Positions 10,301 to 21,400 of a stretch of DNA of 64,000 bases are shown piece after piece. Location: positions 7,257,317 to 7,321,316 of the forward strand of contig NW_004624747.1 of NCBI RefSeq assembly GCF_000247695.1, given 5' to 3'. Each line of letters starts with the position of its first letter. Within the stretch, counting starts at the first letter, position 1. Made by a program: the position numbers and the translations under genes. The stretch is from Heterocephalus glaber (Eukaryota > Chordata > Mammalia > Rodentia > Bathyergidae). The notes under the pieces are model-generated. The model ran no database searches. It was not told the origin of the DNA and saw only the letters and a program-made list of their open reading frames with translations.

Positions 10301-11010
10301 TGGCCACCCACCGGCCCCTCCCCTTGCTGAGCTCAGGCGAGGGGCCAGCACCCTCCGACCTTGATTGGGCCGATAGCACTCTTAGTGCCGGGTCGGGTTT
10401 CTAGCCAGGCATGGGCATTTTAAGAGGCCGAGCTGCCCTTTCCATTGCCTGCCTGTGTCCCGCAGGAGAACTCGTCTTTGTCTAGTGCGCTGTCGGGAGG
10501 AGAACGCTAATCTCTGCTTGGGACGGGGCTGGTGGAGGCGCTTCTTGTCCACCTGGGACCGGCCGCTGGCCTCAGGCAGCGCCCTTCGGTCTTGGAGCGG
10601 CCCGGGGAGGCGGAGGCAGCCTCATTCAGAGGTGGGGAGGAGGCTAGGATGAGGACGAGACGCAGCGGGCCCCTGCCTCGCATAGGCTGAGGGACCTGCG
10701 GGCGGCCCCGGGGCGCGCAGCTCCTTACCGCTTGGCTGCTTTCGGAGCGCTCGGGCTGGACGCTATCCGCGGTGCTGAAGCGGCTGCCTGGGCGGGGCGG
10801 CGGGCCCGGGGCGGTGGGGCACCACACACCCAATCCGAGGACGGCCCTCCTTCTCCCGGGCTCGGCACAGCGGTGGCAGCCGGCACTGCACCGAGATGGA
10901 CTGAGAGCACGGCGGCGGGAAGGCGGCGGCAGCAGGGGCAGCTTCAGGAGCCCGGGCAGCCTCGGAGTCGGATCCACATCCACACTCGAGAGCCCCTCCC
11001 TGGGGTGAGT
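10300..11010. promoter_or_regulatory. CpG island, likely promoter and first exon region
   Basis: The block is strongly GC-rich with many CpGs, against CpG-poor surroundings. It contains an inverted CCAAT-type ATTGG (about 10362) and GC boxes. A consensus splice donor faces right (GGG|GTGAGT, exon end 11004) and another faces left on the minus strand (CGG|GTAAGG-type, intron starting at 10728), so transcription could start either way. A pyrimidine tract and CAG at about 10440-10475 also resemble an acceptor. No long conserved coding frame is evident, so the exons may be 5' UTR. I cannot name the gene. Confidence 0.7.
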
Positions 11011-11610
11011 CGGGGCAGCGGAGAAGGAATGGGGCACACAGGTCCTGGGGCATGGGATCTCTTGAGCCTTTGCATTTTCCTTTCCCATTGTACACGTTTT
11101 CCATGCCTGATCTTGAGCAGCCTGCGGGGCTGAGGGCACAGAGGTCTGCCCCTGCACTAACCCCAGCCCTGGGAAAAAGGGCCTGCTACTCTGCCCTCCA
11201 AAGCCAAGGGACAAAGCATTTAGCTAGAAGTCAGCCTGCCACAGGCATGTCCTCCTGACCCTCTGTGGAGCCTAGCGCCAGGAAGAACCGTGCTCAGGCT
11301 GGTGTCTCAGCGGAGACACCTTTCCCTCTCTGTGCAGGGGGCTGGCTCTGGGAAGCCTACCCTCTGGAATTTGGCCCAGAGGCCAGCCATCTTTTAGTAG
11401 AGGAAAGCAAGCTCCAGCCCTCACTGAGGCTGCAAATGAAAAGTAAAGCCCCTTTCTCCCCTTGCCTACCTCCCTCTTGTCTCTGTAGGCACTGAAGCTG
11501 CTGTGACCAGGCCTTCAGGGGCAAGGGCCACTTCTGTGCACCTGGTTGTTATTGTAAGTCAGCTGGACTTAGGCAGGGGTGCTCTGAAGTGGAGCCTGGG
11601 CAGGCGTTTC

Positions 11611-11613
<3 letters not shown>
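11011..11613. other. Probable intron start after CpG island, no repeat seen
   Basis: Moderately GC-rich unique sequence just downstream of the plus-strand donor. No reading frame with clear exon borders. Confidence 0.35.

Positions 11614-11651
<38 letters not shown>
11614..11651. repeat. (GT)n microsatellite
   Basis: Near-perfect GT array beginning CTGTGTGTG. Confidence 0.97.
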
Positions 11652-11653
<2 letters not shown>

Positions 11654-13285
11654 TCTTCCCAGCACGCAAAGGGGATTTTAAACTCCAGTGGTGACTGTCA
11701 CAGGAAAAGCCCTTCCAGCCTGCCTGTGCCTCTGAGTAAGCAGTTTGGGGTCACGCTGAGCAACTACCCAGCTAGAGGAACCTTGGGTTTCCTCAGCCCC
11801 TAAAGCTGCCCCCCTTCTGCTTTGAGCCATCTCCTGAAGGAGGAGATGTGTTTAAACTTGATGGGTCACCTCTGCCTTCGATCCTACCAGCAGTCGGTTC
11901 CCATCTCCATCACCTGGCAAGGTCAGATAGAGAGACCTCTTAACTCCTAGAGTTGGGTGGGTGGGTTGCTGGGGGGCTTTGTTGCCAAGGCTAAGGGCTT
12001 CTGGTATGTTGGGGAGGCAAGGGAGTGAAAAAAGTGGGGTGAAGGTGTAGGGACCATCCTCCAGGCCCTAGAGAGGTCTAGTTGTGTTGAATTCCAAGCC
12101 ATGTGAGGTGCCTGTTCTGACCAAATGGATGTAGATGAAGCCTCTGAGACTTGATCGGCACCTGCTGGAGGACTAGGGTGGGGGTATGTCTTGTTCTGTT
12201 TGTCTAGCCTAAGCTTGGTGCATCCTAAATGACTCTGGTGGGCAGCTACCTCAGATCATCAGATGCCTGATGGTGCCAATAAAATGAGAGATGGAGAGGA
12301 TGTTGAGATGATGTGCTGGTTTAGGGTCAGTGTGAGCTGCAGTGTTGCTGCAGTGCTGATGGAAATGTATGCCAAGAATGTATTAGCATGACTTGCTTAA
12401 ACAAAGCCACTTGGTACCCAGGTACCATTTGTCTCTCACCAGTGATCTGTAGAGAGAAAAGGTCATAAGGGGGAAAGTGTAATAACTGCACATTTGACAT
12501 ATATTCAGTTTACATTATCCTTGATCACTTTTTTCCACTCCAAAGTATTTTTACCTACTATATAAGCACTTTGTATTTTGGCCAGATGAATGAACCCCTT
12601 TAGAGAGTCATTGTCTGGAAGGAGGATGGCTGACTCATGACTGTACTTTGTACCTTGCTGACTTATTTCATAAAAATTGAAGTCCAGAAATATAATGGCA
12701 GGCCAGTTAAGCAGTGAGCCATTGTTTTGGTTTTAGAAAAACAGTGTATTTGAGCTTTTCATGTCATTTGTTTTGAAAAATTACATCTATAGCCAAAAAG
12801 ATCCCATAGCTAAATCAAGTTGGGAGATCTGTATATATTTTTAGCATGTCATACACCTGTAATATAATCAGGCTACCTATTTTTGCCTGTAGTCTGAGCA
12901 ATTTAAAACCTCCTTAATAATTAAAGTGGGCTCACCTTCTCCTCTGTAACTGAAGAAGATACTACTTGAGCATTGACCCTGGGTGATACTTAGTCCTAGA
13001 TCCAGCTCTTAGTTTCTGTTCAGATGGCCTGCATTTGGTTATAGTACCTTCGAGAGTGCCTTTGTGTACAGGTATAAAAAATGCATGGGATATATGAGCA
13101 GAATCTTTGTCTGGATTTGTCAAGGCAGAAAATAAAGATGTCATGAGGAATATTTAGGAATAGAACAAATTTTATTTTGGTGAAAGCAATTGATCTTGAG
13201 TTTCTGGTAAAATAGTAGTCTGCATTAAGCATGGTGGAAATTGCTGTGTAGTGTCAAGGAGTGAAAAGACATCCAGTTTTGCAGA
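11652..13285. other. Unique-looking sequence, no gene seen
   Basis: No SINE body, LTR edge or splice-bounded frame is recognised. The latter part (12480-13230) is AT-rich. Confidence 0.35.
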
Positions 13286-13289
13286 TTGA

Positions 13290-13450
13290 GAGACTTAGGT
13301 TTGAATCCCGATTTTAATCTCTTATTCACTGTTTGTCATGATTTTTTTTCTGTGCCTCCATTTTTTCACTTATAAAGGGGAGAAAGTAATACGAGCCTAG
13401 CATGTGAACTCTTAGCACAGGATTGGCACATAAGTGTTCAATGTTATTCT
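13290..13450 (+). mobile_element. MIR SINE remnant
   Basis: TTTGAATCCCGATTTTAATC, then TGTGCCTCCATTTTTTCACTT, TATAAAGGGG and GATTGGCACATAAGTGTTCA follow the MIR order (tRNA end to 3' tail). Confidence 0.75.
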
Positions 13451-15635
13451 TAATATCTCTTGCCATAGCTTACCTCCACTGGTATTAGAGAAACATGACT
13501 GTGTTCTGCAAAAATTCCCGTAAATTTGTATTTATATTCAAACTGTGAGGGCCATAGAAGGACTCAGCAGGTTAGCTTGGTACTGCTTGAGGTTATGTTC
13601 CCAAGATGGGGACCATCTTTGGGTCTGCTGTCTTCCAGGGACCTTGGCTGGTTAACAGGGGCTCTTGGGCAGAAGGATAAAAGAAAGAATACTTAATGCC
13701 CAAGGCTATGAGGAGTTTTTCCTTGGAGACACCCCTTCCAGGAAAGACAACCTGGCAAGGGATGTTTTGTAGCAGTAGATGTTGCTGCTGTCCCTTTTGA
13801 TATCTTTCTCTCTGACACTAGGTTTTCCCTCAACAGTATGTGTCTCCTTTCTGCTTATGTCCTACATGCTCTGTGATAATAGCAGCTAACTTTGGGTGGG
13901 TGGGGGCTTCATTGAGTCAGGCTTTCCTGTAGCAACTCATTCATAATGACCTGACAAAGTGAGAACATCACCATCCATATTATACAAAGGAGGAGACTGA
14001 GGCTGAGAGAGGTTCAGTCACAGATGCTCGAGATCCAACTCTAGCACCTGCCTATCCAACATAATGAGAGGGCTTCAAAGATAAGCCAGTGACAAAAAAG
14101 GGATCAGTATGGCCATAGTCACCCCAGTATCCAGACTCATAATCGAGTGCTCTTTTCTCCCCCTGAGATCACAGTGCCCCATTGCTGAGTGGCAATGGCA
14201 AAGGAAAGAATAAGAATTGAGGATCATCCATGTGGAGTGACAATGGGGAGGATTCAGTGTCTGCTACTTCCCCTTTTTGGCCTACCAAATCACCCTGTCC
14301 TTACCCAGGGATGGGGCTTGTTATCCTTGCTGTGGTGACAGCAGTCACAGCAGGAAACAGCTGGAAGGTGAAGAGCCCTTAGAAATCAGCTAGATACTTT
14401 GCCTAATATGAATGAAGGGACTGAGGCCCAGAGAGGAAATGACTCATCCATGGAGGTGAAGGGGAGGAGAGGGGTCTTTATTCCACCCCCATGGATAAGA
14501 GCCCCTCCTAATGGACTGCACCGCAATGCCTCTGTGGGGAGCCTTGGTATTGCTGGTAGCTCTGTCAGAAAAAACTTCCTGAGTCTGGGGACCTCTATAG
14601 ATCCTTGAGGCTCCACTGAGCTGGACAGCTCCCTTGTCCCTGGCTCCCTGACTGAGAGAGAAGCAGCTCCATCTGGCCTCTGCTAGCGGCATGGTTGCCA
14701 TTTGCAGACTGCATTGATTTCCATTTCCCGGGGTGATGAGATGACTTAAAGGTTATTCAGTTAAGTTTCTACTTCTTGTGACTTAGGACCTTTCTTTAAC
14801 CCCCACCTACTGCTCATAGCCTGGATACCAAGCATCGATATAAAAAGATGTGCTCATTGCCCATAAACTCGAATTATCTACATAGCATCAGCCCACCTTA
14901 ATGGTTACTTAGTGAGCATACCCATGAGTTTGCTTTTTTAATTGAATAGGATTTCATGGTCTAAACCATGCACTGTCCTTGCAGGCATGCTTCCTTTTCT
15001 GGGCTGCCATTCTCAGGTCCTGGACCCTATCCTCTGTATCTCTTACTCTAGACTTCAGCCCCTGAAAGCCTCACTCCTCTTCCTGCATCCTGAAGTCAGG
15101 CTTTTTCCATCTTCCTCCCACATTTTCTTTAAGTTCCATTCCTTCCCTCTTAGGCCATGCTGTCACTGCCCTGATTCAGTTCCTCATTATTGGCTGACAT
15201 TTGTGCAGTATCCTTTGAGCTGGCCACCTCCCTATATGGGTCTTCTTTGAGACTTGCTCCTGTGCTGGAAATTAATCTTTCAGGAACACGGATTCTGCTC
15301 TTGTCACTGCTCTCCTGAGGAACCTTCCTTGGCCCATTGCTGCCTCAAGGATGAGGGCAGATGCACCAGCCTGGCCTGGAGAAGCTTTCTGCAGGCTGGC
15401 CCCACACCCTGCACTGCAAAGCACAGAGCCAAGGCCTCTCCTATGCAGTGCTCCTCTTCCTTCCTGGACTTGCCCTTTCCCTCCTATTCTCCCTCTGGTC
15501 CCAAGCTGCCTCCTCCAAGCCCATTTTCTTCCCTGAGCTTTCCTTCCCTGCCTAGACCCATCACTTGCTCAATTAGCTCTTTACAGGAATCTAAGTCTCA
15601 CTGTAGGTCAGGTAGTACTGGGCACCAGTAATGAC
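13451..15635. other. Unique-looking sequence with two MIR remnants
   Basis: Minus-strand MIR cores are visible at about 13970-14060 (GGAGACTGAGGCTGAGAGAGG) and 14385-14450 (GGGACTGAGGCCCAGAGAGG). The rest is unique. CT-rich frames at 15250-15630 show no splice context. Confidence 0.5.
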
Positions 15636-15639
15636 AGTG

Positions 15640-16090
15640 AGTGCTGTGGGTTGAATTGCATCTCACAAAATGATTTGCTCAAGTTCTAATCCCTTGTACT
15701 TGTGAATGTGACCTTACCTGGTAAAAAGGTCTTTGCAAATGTAATCAAGTTAAGATAAGGTCATTCACTGGTCTCTATTGGCAACATGATTGCATGTTTA
15801 TAAGAAGAGGAAAAGTTGGACTCAGACACATATGAAGAGAACATGATGTGAGGACACAGAGAGGAGAAGGCCATGAGAAGAGAGAGGCAGAGATTGAAAC
15901 AACAATGTCACAAGCCAAAGAATGCCCAAGTCTACCAGAAGCTGAAGAGGCAAGGGAGGATCCTCCCATAGTGCATTCAGAGGGAGCACAGCCCTAATGA
16001 CACCATGATTTTGGATTTCTTGCCTCTAGAATGGTGCGAACAAATTTCTGTCTTTTAAAGCCTCTCAGGTTTTGGCAGCCCTAGGAATCA
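15640..16090 (+). mobile_element. MaLR (MLT1-like) LTR
   Basis: Starts near TGTGGGTTGAATTGCATC. It contains TTATAAGAAGAGGAAAAG, GAGGACACAGAGAGGAG, AAGCCAAAGAATGCC and CTAGAATGGTGCGAACAAATTTCTGT, and ends GGCAGCCCTAGGA. This is the block order of MLT1-type ERVL-MaLR LTRs. It is old and solitary, and no internal region is seen. Confidence 0.8.
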
Positions 16091-17487
16091 AATCCAGTGA
16101 ACTTGCTACTGTCCATGTGAGAGACATGGAAGCAAATGGTATTTTCAGTAAATTGTCCACATGACAACTTGAAGGGGTAAACATTGAATGAACCAAAGGA
16201 GGTGCCTGGTGCAGATGGAGAAGAGGGTATGGATTTACAATTTTAGAAGACTTTAGGATTATCATATATAAGGGCTCAAGGAGGGGAAAAAAACCACAGC
16301 AGCTTCCTCAGGTCTTCAGCTAGTGCCTGGGGACAGAAAAAATTATCCAAAGCAAAAAAGTTGTTATGAGGGAGCAGAGGAGAAATGTTGGTCCCTGTTG
16401 GGCACAGGTAAAGAGGGTGGGTTCCCCAGTGCCTGTGGAGATCTGGAGCTTGGAGGGGAAGATTTTACATCTACTATAACTGGGGAAATATGGACGGGGC
16501 ATGGAACATGGAGCTATGGGCATAGACACTATCACTTGGGCTTCTGTATGGAGTGGGAAAAGAACCAAGGTAAGAACTGATTCCTGCCTTGGAGTGCAGA
16601 CCAAGGAGGTTGGAGCACCAGGGATCTGTGGTAAGAGGATTAGGAAGAAGGGGGTTTCAAAGAAGGTGGTTGTTGTGACTCAGGCCTGCCACAGGAAGGG
16701 CCTTACAGAGAGTTGCATACAGGACCACTGGATTCAGGGATGACTCTCTAAGCAGCAGTGCACCTGCCATTTCTTACTTCCTCCTATGTCCTACGTTTGC
16801 CTATGAAACCCTTTTGTTATGTCTGGCACCTCTCCTGACACCTCTATGGACCTTGCGACCCAGAGCAGACCTGTGAGGTAAATGCAGGTAGATGCCCAGA
16901 CACTCTCATGGGCCTTGTCTCAATACCTGCTACTCTAGAGGTCACTGGTGCCTGTGTCCAAAAAGCTTCTTCCAGAAACCTGGAAGCTAAGGATCGGGGG
17001 TGCCTTCAAATCTGGCTGGATGATAGGTGCCTGCCCTTTTGCCCCCAAACCTGGTTGTAGCTTTGTCCCTTCTTTGCAGGGCCCGTCACCATGGGCGGCT
17101 CTGCTCCTCCACCTCATGGGGATCGTGCCACGGGTGCGCCAAATGATCCAGCCCCTCTCTGATTGCTGCCTGCCAGGTTGGTCTGAGTGTACTGATGTGG
17201 TGGCTTTTCTGATGTTATCTCTGGGCCCTCCTGCCCCCAGATTCACCTATTGCACACCTTCCTTTATGCCTGACCTTCTACCATTAGAACCCTTTACAAG
17301 GTGTCATGGGGTTCAACATGAGCAGGGATTGATTCGGGCACACTCTTTCCCACTGTAATTTGTTGAGACATTACATTTAGTTAAGAAACACAAGACTGTG
17401 AAATATTTAAATGACTCTAAAACATATAACATAAAATTTAGTCATCTTTCAACTCCTGCCTTCACCTTACTGTCCTCCCAAGAGACA
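16091..17487. other. Unique-looking sequence, no gene seen
   Basis: Several open frames of 80-136 codons occur (for example 16323-16580 and 16948-17358), but none shows a recognisable domain or consistent splice sites. Confidence 0.35.
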
Positions 17488-17502
17488 TGCAATCAATTTT
17501 TT

Positions 17503-17601
17503 TTTTTTTTTTTTTGGTACCGGGGATCGAACTTGGGTCCTTACTTGGGTTCTTGTGCTTGCGCAGCAGGCGGCGAAACCACTGAGCTAAATCCCCAGCC
17601 C
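17503..17601 (-). mobile_element. ID-type SINE with internal duplication
   Basis: T-tail, GGTACCGGGGATCGAAC and CTAAATCCCCAGCCC. The segment cttgggtcctta / cttgggttcttg is doubled within the body. The 15-bp flanking duplication TGCAATCAATTTTTT occurs at 17488-17502 and 17602-17616. Confidence 0.93.
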
Positions 17602-17616
17602 TGCAATCAATTTTTT

Positions 17617-18420
17617 AAAGTGGTGTTTTTCCAGATCTTTTCAAAGCCATTAAGGGCACACCTCCACATTCACACATACATGTGTAAATGAGATTGTATT
17701 ATCTGTACTGGTAAGATGCTTGCTTTTTCCTTATCAGTTTATTTTGATATCAATACAAGATAGTCTCATTTTTAAAATAACAGCATAAAATTCCATAGTA
17801 TATCATAATTTAGTCATTTTCCTCTTGATGAGGAATTAGATTCTTTGCATTATACTGCTTTTCCAGAGAGTGCTGTACTGAAACTTCTTTTACATGCATC
17901 TTTGTGCATGTCTGTGTTTTTGTATATCATGGATTCCTAGGAATGGAAGTGCTAGGTTCCAAGGACGTGCACATAATAAATATCAGTAGACATTCTCAAA
18001 TTACCAGCCAAAAAGAATGCATAAATATATACATTTCCCAGGAATGTAAATTGTCAACCAATGCTACTCCATCATTTTTTATTGCTCTGATAGATGAATG
18101 AAAAGGCATTTCCTCCCTCTGTGTTACATTTTCCTTGTGACCCCTGAATCTGAGTATATTTTCATCTACTTATTGGCCAATTGTATGTGTTCTGCAAGTT
18201 ATATATTCATATCCATTGCCATTTTACTCTTTCAGTATTTGTGGGGGCTTATGTGGATTTGTGGAAATTCATTCTTGTTTTGGTTATTTTTCCTTTGTTG
18301 GTTATATATTTTTCAAGTACTTTCTCTTTGTTGCTTATTTTTCAACTTAATGTAATAGTGGCTGTGGCACTATGGAGTTTTTATGTGTTTATGGTATAAA
18401 ATCTATCAGAGGCTTATTTT
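17617..18420 (-). mobile_element. Old LINE (L1M-like) remnant, antisense
   Basis: The plus strand has the AT-rich order typical of antisense L1 3' ends (ATAAAATTCCATAGTATATC, then GGATTCCTAGGAATGGAAGTGCTAGG, then TACTTATTGGCCAATTGTATG). It is strongly diverged. Confidence 0.5.
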
Positions 18421-18805
18421 TTAGTAATCAAGAAAAATGGAGCTTGGAAGCCTAAAATGTTGGATTCTTGATCCTTCTTCAGTCTTTGCTTGCTGTTTTA
18501 CTTTGAACAAACCCTTCAACTTTTGTTTTGCTGATTATATAGCAGGACTGTCCATCCTGCCCAATCTCACTGCAGCTGCCACAGAGAAATTGAGAAAAGC
18601 GGTCTTTGGCAGGGCTTCATACCCATTCTGAATGCTGTGGTTAAATGAATTCTTTAATGGGGATTGAGATCAACTCTTCTGGCACAGGCTTCATCTGGAA
18701 CTGATTTGGGGGATGCCTGGCACCCTGCTCCTGATGCAGTGCACATTTCCCAACTGAGTGCCTGCCTGTGCTGGTGTCATCTTCGTGGCTCTGCATAAGG
18801 AAGTG
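18421..18805. other. Unique-looking sequence, no gene seen
   Basis: No recognisable repeat body or coding exon. Confidence 0.3.
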
Positions 18806-19345
18806 CATTAGTCAGCTTTAGCTCCCCTAAAAAATGTCACAGACTGGGGAGCTTAAACAACAGAAACATTCTCTCAGTTTTGGACAAAAGAAGTTCAATG
18901 CATGTCTGTAGATTTGATTTCTTTTGAGCCTCTTTTCTTGGCTTGCAGATTGCTGTTTTTTTCATAGTCATTCCTCAGTCTATATATCCATGTTCTAATT
19001 TCCCCATCTTATAGGCACACCAATCATATTGGATTGGGTCCCATCTCTGTGACTTCATGTTAGCTTCTTTTTTTTTTTTTTTTGGAGACAGGGTCTTGTT
19101 ATGTAGCCCAGGCTAGGCTTGAACTCACCATGTAGCCTAGAGAAGCCTCAAACTCGCTGTGATCCTCCTGCCTCAGCCTCCCAACTGCTGAGATTACAGG
19201 CATGTGCCACCACACCCAGCTATGTTATTTTAATTATCTCTTTAAAGGCCCTATCTCCAAACAATCACATAGTGAGGTGCTGGGATGGAGGGAGAGACAG
19301 CCGCATAGTAATTTGGGGCACACAGTTTTACCCATCACAGGGAAA
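18806..19345 (-). mobile_element. MaLR (MLT1-like) LTR, split by a B1
   Basis: The plus strand reads CATTAGTCAGCTTTAGCTCC, AGCTTAAACAACAGAAAC, GGCTTGCAGATTGC and CATATTGGATTGGGTCCC. After the B1 it continues TCTTTAAAGGCCCTATCTCC. This is the reverse complement of an MLT1-type LTR. Confidence 0.8.
19066..19222 (-). mobile_element. B1 SINE inside MLT1-like LTR
   Basis: T-run, GGAGACAGGGTCTTG, GTAGCCCAGGCTAGGC, GATTACAGGCATGTGCCACC. Its insertion dates after the LTR. Confidence 0.92.
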
Positions 19346-19364
19346 TACCACTGTGTCTAGGTAA

Positions 19365-19480
19365 AACTCAGGGAAGTGAGGCTCAGAGAAGCTCCTGTAC
19401 TTGCTTCAAGTAACTCAGGGAGCAAGCTGCAGATCTGAGCTCAGACTTGTGCATTTGATTCCAAGGCCCAGACCTCCTCC
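19365..19480 (-). mobile_element. MIR remnant
   Basis: GGGAAGTGAGGCTCAGAGAAG, then AAGTAACTCAGGGAGCAAGC and TTTGATTCCAAGGCCC match an antisense MIR. Confidence 0.6.
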
Positions 19481-19705
19481 GGGTTGGCCTGACTGATACT
19501 GGAACTGTCTGAGCCCAATGTCCCCACTGTCCCATGGTCTCCTAACTTGCACTGCCTGAGGAGGGAACAGTTTTCCTCTTTATTGGACAAGGTTTCCCTC
19601 TTGGGAAAGGGTTTCAGATAATAATTCAGTTGATTAAATGTAGCTTGTTACATTTTTATTATTGTGGAGGAGAAAATGATACAGAAAGGTAGAGTATCTG
19701 CATTT

Positions 19706-19880
19706 ATCTGGATGTGGTGGCACACAGCCATAATCCCAGCACTCCGGAGGCTGAGGCAGGAGGATCACCTCAAGTTCGAGGCTAGCTTGGGCCACATAGT
19801 GAGTTCAAGGCCAGCCTGCACTACCTAGAAAGACCTTGTCTCAAAACAAAAAAACAAAAAGCAAAACAAAACAACAAAAA
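19706..19880 (+). mobile_element. B1 SINE
   Basis: Starts GGATGTGGTGGCACACAGCC. It contains CCCAGCACTCCGGAGGCTGA and ends in an (AAAAC)n tail. Near-duplicates AGAGTATCTGCATTTA and AGAGTACCTGTATTTA flank it. Confidence 0.93.
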
Positions 19881-19912
19881 AAGAGTACCTGTATTTAGAA
19901 TATGGGAAATTG

Positions 19913-20078
19913 ATCAGGGCATGTTGGCACATGCCTATAATCCCAGCACTTAGGAGCCTGAGGCAGGAAGATTGCCATGAGTTTGAGGCCAGCCTGGGGT
20001 ACACAGTGAGTTTAGGGCAGGCTGAATTGCAGAGTGAGACCCTGTCCCAAGAAAGCAAAAAAAAAAAAAAAAAAAAAG
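19913..20078 (+). mobile_element. B1 SINE, second tandem copy
   Basis: Starts ATCAGGGCATGTTGGCACAT and carries an uninterrupted A-tail of about 20 bases. It lies about 35 bases after the preceding B1 in the same orientation, as an independent insertion. Confidence 0.93.
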
Positions 20079-20140
20079 TGAAATTACCCACTCAAAGCTT
20101 CTGATTTTTGCACATTCTTCCCACCTTCCCCCTTGATATG

Positions 20141-20632
20141 CAGAGGAGGGGAACCTGGTATATGTTCTCTAGACCTTTTAGAAAACGTGGGGTTGTTCCT
20201 TTGGCCACATACATGTGAATCTACAAAAAGGGTGATATTGTAGACATCAAGGGAATGGGTACTGTTCAAAAGGAATGCCACACAAATGTTACCATGGCAA
20301 AACTGGAACAGTCTACAGTGTTACCCAGCATGCTGTTGGCATTGTTGTAAACAAGCAAATTAAGGGCAAGCTACTTGCCAAGAGGATTAATGTGCTTATT
20401 GAGCATATTAAACACTCAAAGAGTCAAGATAGCTTCCTGAAATCAGTCAAGGAAAATGATCAGAAAAAGAAGGAAGCCAAAGAGAAAGGTACCTGGGTTC
20501 AACTGAAATTCCACCCTGCCCCACCCAGAGAAGCACACTTTGTGAGAACCAGTGGGAAGGAGCCTGAGTGGTTGGAACCTATTCTCTATGGATTCATGGC
20601 ATGGCTGAATGCCCTAAGCCCTACTTAAAAAT
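20141..20632 (+). pseudogene. RPL21: Processed pseudogene of ribosomal protein L21
   Basis: An intronless copy of the mRNA for large-subunit ribosomal protein eL21. The product begins mid-N-terminus ([22 protein letters not shown]) and continues through [73 protein letters not shown] and [12 protein letters not shown] to a tail that differs from the usual end. The start codon region is missing. An in-frame TGA follows VVPLATYM (about 20213-20220), and a one-base deletion near 20270 shifts the frame before the 117-codon open part (20275-20628). An A-rich stretch follows. The damage and lack of introns make it a retrocopy, not the working gene. Confidence 0.93.
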
Positions 20633-20639
20633 AAAAAAT

Positions 20640-20955
20640 CATCCTGTGTTGTAAGGATGGTTTTCTTAGTTGAACAGGTATGTGGTGCCTTTACATCAGA
20701 TAAATAAATATTTGGAGCAGATTCTCATTGTACCCAGTTAATTGTGTCAGGTCTTTACTCTTCAGTGTTTTTCTTGCTGAAAGATGTGAGGTATTGTGGA
20801 GATGTATACCCAAATGGCCAAATATTTATGAAATATTTATATTGGCTTGAAAAGGCTCTAAATCACCTTGGGGACAAGATGTATCAAAATAAATGGAAGT
20901 CAGTATATGGCATTTCAGTTAAATAAATTGTTTAAAGCACGCTTTAAAAAAAAAG
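20640..20955 (+). other. Possible second retrocopied 3' UTR with poly-A
   Basis: AT-rich unique block directly after the RPL21 copy. It ends with AATAAA, about 14 bases and an A-run (20945-20954), as in a retroposed 3' UTR. I do not recognise the source transcript. Confidence 0.35.
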
Positions 20956-20964
20956 AGTACTTCA

Positions 20965-21400
20965 TACTCTGCCTTTTTTTACCCCACTCTATAATTGTTA
21001 TAATAATCATTTTAATGGCTACATAATTTTCTACAGAGTTATGTACTCTAAAATATTGACTCATGTATCAACTGTTGAGCATTTGAGTTTTCCATTTGTG
21101 CTATTACTGACAATGATTCATTGAATGTCTTTGTACTATAAAGAAAGCTTTTGGCTGCTCTTGAATTATTTCCTGATGGAAAATCCTCAGGAGTCAGATT
21201 ACTGAGTTAAGGGCAGGAGCAGCAGTATGGTCCCTCAATAAATTATAATATGACTTTATGAAATGAAAACACCAAAATTTCATGCTATCGACAACACGTG
21301 AGCATTCAATTACTCTGCAATCTCACTGGCATTAGGGGTTATTAACTAAATACAGTTTGACCATTTTTAATATGCTTAAAAGGGTATATCAAGGCAGTTA
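20965..21400 (-). mobile_element. Old LINE remnant, antisense
   Basis: Blocks such as TTTTAATGGCTACATAATTTT and GAGCATTTGAGTTTTCC resemble a diverged antisense L1/L2 3' end. Confidence 0.4.

Noticed and set aside
10507..11214. 235-codon minus frame over the first CpG island
   Set aside because: Long open frames are expected by chance in GC-rich DNA. It crosses the good minus-strand donor and has Pro/Arg/Ser-rich composition without a domain.
20275..20628. 117-codon RPL21-like ORF as a functional gene
   Set aside because: It lacks the N-terminal third because of an upstream stop and a frameshift, and its tail is altered.
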